In this document: in pieces, positions 56,538 to 64,000 of the stretch
Position numbering within the stretch: position 1 is the first letter of the stretch
How the letters are laid out: every line of letters begins with the position of its first letter
Assembly: GCA_019671005.1 (NCBI GenBank)
Contig: CM033725.1
Coordinates: 33,750,678 to 33,814,677, forward strand
Length of the DNA: 64,000 nt
Origin: Hibiscus mutabilis
Lineage: Eukaryota; Streptophyta; Magnoliopsida; Malvales; Malvaceae
Direction of reading: 5' to 3'
Position numbers and translations under genes: made by a program
The notes under the pieces: model-generated
What the model saw: the letters and a program-made list of their open reading frames with translations, nothing else
Databases searched by the model: none
What the model was told of the DNA's origin: nothing

Positions 56538-59445
56538 ACTCTTCCCACCTTAAAAGAAATTTCGTCTTTGAAATTTATACCAGAAAAGCAATTAAGATAT
56601 TAAAACTTTTACAACTCTCCAACATTCTCAAACATATCCCACTGCGCTACTCTGATCTTTCACAACACTTGTCAAATATAATCATTGACTTCAAATACAA
56701 ACATAATCTCGACTGATTTTTTCTCGCAGAAGGAATCCATCTTCACTTGGTACATTACAGACAACAAGCAGAACTCAACGGTACCCTGACAAAGCTATCA
56801 CACGACTACGACATCAAAGGAACTTAACTTACGATGTAGAACCCAAAAGATTGTTTCACACAAAAATCCTTTCACAACAACGTACAATCTAAACAGAATA
56901 AGGTATTAAACAATTGTTGCTTCCAAAATGAAATAATTCTTCTTGTGGTGACTTCCCTAAATGAGAGTCTAACTCCGATGACATCCTTTATCCAATCATT
57001 GCTTGCTCGATGCAAGACTTTTGAAAATGAACGGCGTCTCAACTCGCCTCAAGCACTTACCTTAAACTCGACATGATATCTCATATCGAAAACTAAAGTA
57101 TCTCTCATTAAATCAGTTCATGCAAGAGTCTTACACTTCAAACTATAATGTGTTTGGAAAACATGCCATTTATACCCTCACTCATATCTTTTATCGCATA
57201 AAATCCTACCAAGGGATAAAGTTCCATCACAAATCTCGAATCTCATGCCAAAAGGTAATATGTACACACTATAGTGTTGTACAACCAAACCCGCAAACAA
57301 ACTAAGCAGACTTTTTATCTGGATCTCACCTTGCCGAAAATATCAAACGGTACCCACCTAGGACTATATCATTGCTTAATGAAATCCCATCAAAATTATG
57401 CATTCACCAATCCTGTAAAAAAATTCCACGATCATCCATTTAATTTCCACTCAAGAACATCAAAACATCACAAGAAATCTGGAACTGATTGTTTGACTCC
57501 AAACTGATGGCAAGTCAAACATGTATCACTATCTCAAATTCACGACTCCATACTACCTCCAAAGCATGCGACGAAAGTTAGGTATAAATTGTCGCTCTCA
57601 AAATTCACCAAAATTTGACCACTATACCTTTACAAGAAGAATCTCTTCCCTTGACATGTCTTTCTCTAAAACACCCGCAACAAGATTTCAAAGTCCATCA
57701 GAAACCACCAAACCTAAATTCAATCACAACACTGTATATCCTTTTAATTGCAATCAAATGCTACTTCTTGCGACTTCCAATGCAAATCAAACCTTAACTC
57801 GAAGCTTAACTAATGAAATATAAGTATACTAGTATTGATCAATCAGTACCGACACCAGATGCATCAAGTATCAATACTGCATGGAGCTAGCACCGGTACT
57901 TTTTTACACGACCATCACTTACGATCCTTGACCACCCCACATGGGAAACATGATACTCTAACCCAAAATTTCTCCTTACAATCTATTACTTAACAAATTC
58001 ACTTTACTTAGGTGGTGATCAATCACACATGGTCAACAACCCTTAATTACTTTACTTACGTCGTTCTCCAAATCTCAAATTCCTTAACGATCAAGCACCC
58101 AAAATTTACACTACTAGGGTAGACACACCCTTCCCTCTTCTTGCACAAGAATGTAGTCTCAACGAAACAATAAAACATCCTTAAATATGTCAAAACCTTA
58201 CTCGACTTTAATTGAGTCAGCACTACATTCACAACAAAATAGTCTCACACAGCTTGGATTTCCACCAATGTTCCTCGTCTTACCTCAAAGAAATTGTGAT
58301 TTAAAAAAAAGCATTTACAAAGTCTCAAACCCTTGCCTCCTTAACTAATCACACGATAGCTAACCTTTCCCACACAAAAGGTCATTAAAGGTAATTATCT
58401 TGCCAACGCTCATGTTCCCATATTTCCTTATACATTCACACGCGTCACGCAAAGCATCAACTTACACTCGAGAGACAACATAGTGGCCTCCATCTTATCA
58501 AAGATGAAACACCTCAAAAGTCATTGCAAACATCGAACGTTACCACAACATACCCTAAAGAGAGAAATTTTTATTTCAAATTTTATTTTAAAACTACAAG
58601 CCTTTAACACTTTAACCATAACCATCTTAATCTCAAGCCAATCTGAGAAAACACACGGTACTTTGCAAACAATTAAACGAGTCATCCATCTTAGGAGACA
58701 AGTAATAGTCCCTCGCTATTACTTAACAAGCTATCAATGTTTTAAACGTCACCTCTACAAACCAACTACTTGGAAGTGAATATGCCCGGTTCTCTATTGG
58801 CAAAACACTTAGACAAAAGAAACCTCGTTCGGGTTGCGCTTTCGCAACTAAACCTCTTACTTTCTTAAATGGGTCGATGTCCTCTAACAAGGGTGATGGG
58901 CACTGATGTCTCACTCGACCTTACCTCAACATCTACTCATGTCTGTGACAGGGAATAAGTCCTGACGACTCATCCAAGAAACATAAACAAACACTCTAAT
59001 TGTCTGAAAAGCTCTCTAGCATCGAACTACACATATTGGCACCCGCCAAACGGTTAAACATATCCCAAAACCTATCGTGCCATTCTCCAAACAACCACAA
59101 CGAAAAACCTGATAGAAGGTAACGGTTTAACATTCTATCACCAATAGTTAGGTTCCCTCGGGGCCTCATAGTCGTGAGCACAACTCTTGACGTTACTAGC
59201 TAGCATTACACTTAATTAACCCAAACAACTTTTGAGTTGCAAGAACTCTCAAGAAGGTAGCTCTATCAAACCCGTAGAATGTCGACTTTGGTCACACTCT
59301 AAAAAATTAGTGGGTCTCAAACCCACTATCTCTGAGAAATGCCCTTTGAGAAGGGCGATGATACTTCTCAAGTATCAACGATACTCATTTTTAAGCGAAC
59401 AAGGGTCCTCCAACCAACGTGCATCCACTGATCAATTTTAAAAGT
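56538..59445 (-). mobile_element. Non-coding internal region of element F
   Basis: About 2.9 kb with only short frames on both strands and no recognisable retrotransposon motif. A few isolated GTATCAATAC-like words occur near 57835-57880. Confidence 0.6.
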
Positions 59446-60400
59446 GGGTTATCCATACTCGCAACACAACTGTTATTCACGTATAATGATGAAGATTTAT
59501 TGCCACAAACTCTCATAATGTATCTGATGGCTCTGGAATGACCATAACATGCAACGAAGACATCATTTAGGGGTGGGAGGAGGACACATCCTCAACTTCA
59601 GCATCATTCAAATAACTCGTATCTCAACAATCCGGGCCGAACTCACCACCAAAATTGCTCCTATGAGCGGCTTAACACATTACTCGGCCATCTCGGTCAC
59701 GATCGTAATCATCTTAGTGTCGTAACATTGGACACATCATCAAGATTTCTAGTCTTAAGAAGTACAAACTTAATTTTTAAAGGCTTGTATTCACTAGAAA
59801 CCTTACTAAAACACCTATACCACCTCGGGGTTTCTTAGAACTGGCTAAACCTAGGTTTTGATACCACTGTTGTAACACCCCTGACCTAGATGCCAAAAAC
59901 GGGTTATCTATACCCGCAACACAACTGTTATTCATGTATAACAATGAAGATTTCTTGCCATAAACTCTTATAATGTATCTGAAGGCTCTAGAACGACCAC
60001 AACATGCAATAAAGACACCGTTTAGGTGGTGGAAGGATGACACATCCTCAACTTCGGCAACTAAAAGCTCTAGAACGACCATGCAATGAAGACACCATTT
60101 AGGTGGCGGAATGATGACACATCCTCAACTTCGGATCATTCAACTAACTCGTATATCAATAATCCAGGGTGAACTTGCCACCATACTCGCTCCTATGAGC
60201 GACTTAACACATAACTCGGCCCTCTCGGCCACAGTCGTAATCATCTTAGCATCGTAACATTGGACACATCATCAAGATTTCTAGTCTTAAGGAGTACAAA
60301 CTTAATTTAAGGGCTTGTATTCACTAGACACCTTACTAAAACACCTATACCACCTCGAGGTTTCCTAGAATCGGCTAAACCTATGTTCTGATACCACTGT
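59446..60400 (-). repeat. Duplication of the primer-site-proximal region of element F
   Basis: The copy at 59446-59893 is repeated at 59901-60400, and each ends with a primer-site-like GATACCACTGT followed by TGTAACACCC. The first copy even includes about 20 bases of LTR start (59871-59893) before the repeat resumes. The second copy has an extra internal duplication of about 70 bp (GCTCTAGAACGACCA at about 59987 and about 60067). Confidence 0.85.
60385..60396 (-). other. Primer binding site of element F
   Basis: The minus strand reads TGGTATCAGAAC, one base from the Met-tRNA complement, next to the LTR at 60401. A second, more changed copy (TGGTATCAAAAC) is near 59865-59876. Confidence 0.75.
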
Positions 60401-60552
60401 TGTAACACCCTCGACCCAGATGTCACAATTAGTCCTTAAGCCCAAACCAAAAACCATAAAATTTCACAAACTGAGTTTAGCCAAAACAAGTTATTTTCCA
60501 AAACATTTAGAATCAATAGTTGAAAACATAGATAAATAAATTAAATTGTTAC
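60401..60552 (-). repeat. 5' LTR of element F, first part up to the copia G insertion
   Basis: It matches 53618-53769 with about a dozen differences and stops after AATTGTTAC, where copia G begins. Confidence 0.88.
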
Positions 60553-61625
60553 TGCTAGGATATTTGTTTTGTTATAATAATTGAAAAATAGTTTTGGACT
60601 AAATTGAAAAGATTTCAAAAATGATTTTAAGTCCAAACAACTTGAAAATATTGTTTGATGGGTTTTATAAAGCTTTGGAAAGGTTTAAAATGTTTTTAAA
60701 GTAGCCAAAGTCAAGTTTTTAGCTTGACCGTACCGATACGGTATACCTTGTATCGATACACTTTAGGGTTTTAGCTATAAAAAATTTGCAGTAGCCAAAA
60801 CCTGTATCGGTATAGGCTTGGCCGTACCGATACAGAATGGCATGCTTCGATACGCTATGTAGCGTACCGATACGCTATGTTTGCAAAACCCCAACGACTA
60901 TTTCCATGACAGGTCATATCGATACGCCCCTTAAGGCGTATCGATACACAAAACATGAAGCACACACAACGTCTATAATGGCTAGTAGGCGTACCAATAC
61001 GGGTAACCCGCGTATTGATACGAGCTGCACTAGAACTGAAATTTTAGCATAGAAATCAGTTCCAACGGCTCCAATTCACTCCCAATGGTCAGCAATGGCT
61101 AGAAACCCATTCCAAACATAAATACAAGCCTTGGAACACTTGAAGAGGGTTAAGGAACACATCCAAGCAAAATGATCAAGAGAATTTGAGTCCAAATCTT
61201 ATTTCTTCATTTCTCTTTTACATAGTTTTAGAGAATGCTTAAATTGTAAATCTTTGTACACTCTTGTGAGCTTCAATTTGTGTAAACACCCACCTAGTGA
61301 GGTACTTAGTTTACCAAACAAATCCCTTGTAAAAGAAGAGGTTCTAGTTTAGCCTTAGACAAAAACTAGAGTGGTTCTATCTTAGCCATTAAAAGATAAG
61401 GTTGTAAAGGCTTCCTCCAAAGCCTTGAAAAAGGGACAAATTCATAGTGAATTGGAAAATCCTTAGTGGTGTGCTAATATAGTGGATGTAGGCTTAGTTT
61501 AGAATCTGAACCACTCTAAAATCATCGTGCTATTTGTCCATCTTTTTATCGATTTTAGCCAATTCATCAAATGAGTATTTCAACCTTCTTAACACAAGAT
61601 CAGAAGAGAGCAACAAGGTTTTTCA
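60553..61625 (+). repeat. 5' LTR of copia G (about 1073 bp)
   Basis: It begins TGCTAGGATATTTG (second copy TGTTAGGATATTTA) and ends near TTTTTCA just before the primer site. It contains five pairs of palindromic decamers at 60730-61021. Confidence 0.85.
60730..61021. repeat. Five pairs of GTATCGATAC-like palindromic decamers in the LTR of copia G
   Basis: Starts are 60730/60750, 60804/60824, 60844/60864, 60916/60938 and 60991/61012, with spacings 20, 20, 20, 22 and 21 bp. In several pairs the flanks extend the inverted repeat, for example TATCGATACGCC and GGCGTATCGATA around 60917-60946. Confidence 0.88.
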
Positions 61626-61627
61626 AT

Positions 61628-61639
61628 TGGTATCAGAGC
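61628..61639 (+). other. Primer binding site of copia G
   Basis: TGGTATCAGAGC, two bases after the LTR end, complementary to initiator Met tRNA. Confidence 0.9.
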
Positions 61640-62358
61640 TTGGTCTTTATCAAAGGACACGAAGGCAAAGCTAAGCGCAAAAGCGATGCACATCCTTCTT
61701 TGTGGCCCCAATGAAGAAGTTTCCAAAAAGGTTTCCACATGCAAAAGAGCCAAAGAAATGTAGGAGAAGCTTGAGAAACTATATGGCAAAGAAGAGAAGA
61801 AAGATGGTGTTCCATTTTGTGTTAACCTCCTCTAATCACCCAAGGTGGATGGTGTTTTGGCTCTCGATGAGCCCAAGGTATCTTCTAACTCTAATAATCC
61901 AAATGCATATTCATTTGATGAGTTGCAAGATGCTTTCGATGAATTATTTTTGGAATTTGAGACCATGAATTCTAAATTTAGGAAAATAATTTCAAAACTC
62001 GAAATTGAAAATGATTTTCTTCTGAAAACAAAAGTGGATTTTGAAAACCAAAATGAAATTTTGAAAAATGATTTAGAGTTTTCAAAAACAAGCAATGATG
62101 TTTTAGAAAAAAAATCTTGATTTGAAAGTTAAGCTTGAAAGCTTAACAAAAGATAATGAAATTATTTTCAATAATTCATCTTGTCACATAATGGAAAAAT
62201 GCTCACATTGCCATTATCATGGTCATTCTATACATACTTACCCTATAAAGAAGAAAAAATCTTATATGATTATAAAAGTATGGGTTTCTAAGGGAACTAA
62301 AGACATTGTGACTAATGTAAATGAATCCAAAGCAATTTGGATACCAAAAACCAAGTAA
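61640..62358 (+). pseudogene. Partial SIRE-type gag of copia G, decayed
   Basis: Readable pieces: ILLCGPNEEVSKKVS near 61690-61735; LEKLYGKEEKKDGVPF near 61770-61820; then an open stretch 61845-62120 with SYSFDELQDAFDEL-like sequence and a Lys/Glu-rich coiled-coil. After a one-base shift near 62110, a zinc-knuckle remnant follows (CSHCHYHGHSIHTYP near 62200, with the last Cys replaced by Tyr), and then VWVSKGTKD and IWIPKTK. In complete SIRE elements these last motifs precede protease. It has stops and a frameshift and is not functional. Confidence 0.82.
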
Positions 62359-63006
62359 ATGTCTTTTGTAGGTGTGTTGGAGAAATGGAAAACAATGCAA
62401 AGATATGGAAATGCTCTAGTCACACAAGTGAAGAAATTGGGTAACCTCTAAGCTTAATGCTTTTATTGTCTATATCTTTGGTTATCTAATTTTTGTTTGA
62501 CTAATAATCATGCATTTGAGCTTTTATTTCAATATCTAAATGGCATGACATTACTTGAGTTCTTTATGCACATGAGTCTAATGATTTTATTCATGTGTTT
62601 GCATAAAGATGTTTAAAGTCTTGGATACAATTGAATTTCTTTTGCTCTTAATTTAATTTTATCTTGAAATTCAATATTTTCTTAAAGTGTCAAGCATTTG
62701 TGCCTTAATTTGATTTAAAGTGGAATGCTTTGAGTAAGGAGGAGCCTATTTTAAAACAAAACTCGTAATTTTCATTAAAAAAACTCTCCATTGTTATGGA
62801 TTTAAAAAGTTTTCAAACTTTGGTTTGAACCATTTTTGATATAACAAAAAGGGGGAGAATGGTTTGAAAAATAGAATTTTCAAATGAATAAGGGGGAGCT
62901 TTAACTACATTTAAATTTTAAAATCTTATTCAAAACTTATTTTTACAAAGGGGGAATCCCAAAAAAAAATTTCAAGTTGGTTTTATTATATCAAAAAGGG
63001 AGAGAT
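62359..63006 (+). mobile_element. 3' non-coding part and polypurine tract of copia G
   Basis: No frame is supported. Purine tracts occur near 62850, 62892 and 62949. The last, AAAAAGGGAGAGAT at 62993-63006, abuts the 3' LTR. Confidence 0.75.
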
Positions 63007-64000
63007 TGTTAGGATATTTATTTTGATAAAATAATTAAAAATTAGTTTTGGACTAAATTGAAAAGATTTCAAAAATGATTTTAAGTCCAAACAACTTGAA
63101 AATATTGTTTGATGGGTTTTATAAGGTTTTGGAAAGGTTTAAAACATTTTTAAAGTAGCTAAAATCAAGTTTTCAGCTTGACTGTACCGATACGGTATAC
63201 CCCGTATCGATACACTTTAGGGTTTCAACTACAAAAAATTTCCAGTAGCCAAAACTCGTACCGGTACAAGCTTGGTTACGGAAGGGCGTGCTTTGATACA
63301 CAATGTAGCATACCGATACGCTATGTTTGCAAAACCCCCAACGGCTATTTTCATGACAGGTCGTACCGATACACAAAGCCTGAAGCGCGCACAACGTCTA
63401 CAACGGCTAGTAGACGTACCGATACGTTACCCCGCGTATCGATACGAGCTACACCAGAACTAAAATTTCAGTATGGAAATCAGTCCCAACGACTCCAATT
63501 CAATTCCAATGGTCACCAATAGCTAGGAACTCATTACAAACATAAATACAAGCCTTGGAACACTTGAAGAGGGTTATAGAATACGTCCAAGCAAAATGAT
63601 CAAGAGAATTTGATACCAAATCTTATTCTTCATTTCTCTTTTACATAGTTTTATAGAGTGCTTAAATTGTAAATCTTTGTACACTCTTGTGAGCTTCAAT
63701 TTGTGTAAACACCCACCTAGTGAGGTACTTAGTTTACCAAACAAATCCCTTGTAAAAGGAGAGGTTCTAGTTTAGCCTTAGACAAAAACTAGAGTGGTTC
63801 TATCTTAGCCATTAAAAGATAGGATTGTAAAGGTTTCCTCATAAGCTTTGAAAAGGGGACGAATTCATAGTGAATTGAGAAATCCTTAGTTGTGTGCTAA
63901 GGTAGTGGATGTAGGCTTAGTTTAGAAACCGAACCACTCTAAAATCATCGTGCTATTTGTCAATCTTTTTATCAGTTTTAGCCAATTCATCAAAGGAGAA
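63007..64000 (+). repeat. 3' LTR of copia G, cut by the window edge
   Basis: It aligns with the 5' LTR from its first base (TGTTAGGATATTT). Palindrome pairs persist at 63184/63204, 63290/63310 and 63416/63436 (each 20 bp). One pair has lost about 30 bp including its second member (near 63363-63372), and another has decayed. About 80 bp of LTR lie beyond the window. Confidence 0.85.

Larger units (their letters stand above)
53618..60552 (-). mobile_element. Antisense large LTR element 'F', non-coding (LARD-like), interrupted by copia G
   Basis: On the minus strand: 5' LTR fragment (60552-60401), primer site (60396-60385), internal region of 3.9 kb (60400-56538), polypurine tract (RC of CTCTTCCCACCTTAA, about 56538-56552), and 3' LTR (56537-53618). 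The LTR copies match over their first 150 bp on the plus strand. The interior has no recognisable gag or pol, unlike gypsies A and E, so it probably depends on another element. The rest of its 5' LTR lies beyond the insertion of G, outside the window. Confidence 0.8.
60553..64000 (+). mobile_element. Copia element 'G': gag-only deletion derivative of the SIRE type
   Basis: LTR (60553-61625), primer site, partial gag (61640-62358), 650 bp of non-coding sequence with several GGGGGAG purine tracts, polypurine tract, and second LTR from 63007 to beyond the window. Protease, integrase and reverse transcriptase are absent: sequence passes from the end of gag straight into the 3' region. It inserted into the LTR of element F. 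The far flank is outside the window, so the target duplicate cannot be tested. Confidence 0.85.

Noticed and set aside
56201..56716. 171-codon ORF near the end of the LTR of element F
   Set aside because: It crosses from LTR into the polypurine tract region, on the strand opposite to the element, and is dominated by Phe/Leu/Ile runs from T-rich sequence.
1..64000. tRNA, rRNA and other structural RNA genes
   Set aside because: None could be recognised by eye. The only tRNA-related sequences are retrotransposon primer binding sites. A tRNAscan or Infernal run would settle this.

Overview
This window is nuclear DNA from a flowering plant. A ten-exon, plastid-targeted ClpB gene, an EID1-like F-box gene and many nested LTR retrotransposons make it a eudicot. 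The repeat style suggests a malvid, perhaps Malvaceae, but that is a guess. I see only two host protein genes: the ClpB gene (plus strand, 33448-39206, ten exons reconstructed here) and the F-box gene (minus strand, 48504-49259). They lie tail to tail about 9.3 kb apart. The Arabidopsis relatives CLPB3 (At5g15450) and EDL1 (At5g15440) are also neighbours, as I recall, so this small block of gene order may be ancient.

Left third (1-30939). The order is: a decayed SIRE-type Ty1/copia 3' half (1-2669); a Ty3/gypsy chromovirus 'A' (2670-14880) whose 3' LTR was split by a 3.4 kb solo LTR (11168-14594, TSD ATCTC); an antisense gypsy 'E' arranged internal-LTR-internal-LTR (14881-26454), joined to A through a 5-bp microhomology; a stretch of unrecognised sequence; and a complete non-autonomous LTR element (27625-30934) with two 637-bp LTRs and TSD CTGCG. 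Its interior is a tandem array of palindromic repeats.

Middle (30940-50760). Small inverted-repeat elements lead into the ClpB promoter, which carries a phased five-unit heat-shock element at 33149-33171. Just beyond the ClpB stop is an array of about 15 units of about 187 bp (39653-42411). It is followed by a duplicated block rich in TTACACCGGTGTAA palindromes and four units built on GGTTTCGAAACC. After a gene-poor stretch comes the F-box gene with a probable 5' UTR intron.

Right (50760-64000). A nest of inverted-repeat DNA elements includes an 8-bp target duplication and a short retroposon with a 15-bp duplication. Then come an antisense gypsy element 'F' with no visible coding sequence (53618-60552) and, inserted in its second LTR, a gag-only SIRE-type copia derivative 'G' (60553 to beyond the window).

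The most unusual signal cuts across these elements. Clusters of the self-complementary decamer GTATCGATAC and its variants recur in four different LTR elements (copia 1-2669, gypsy A, gypsy F, copia G). Copies are mostly paired or phased about 20 bp apart, roughly two helical turns. A sister motif, GGTTTCGAAACC, with the same TCGA centre and similar spacing, lies at 43377-43614. I know of no description of this shared architecture. Nothing here could be tested by computation, so it is offered as a hypothesis with explicit checks.
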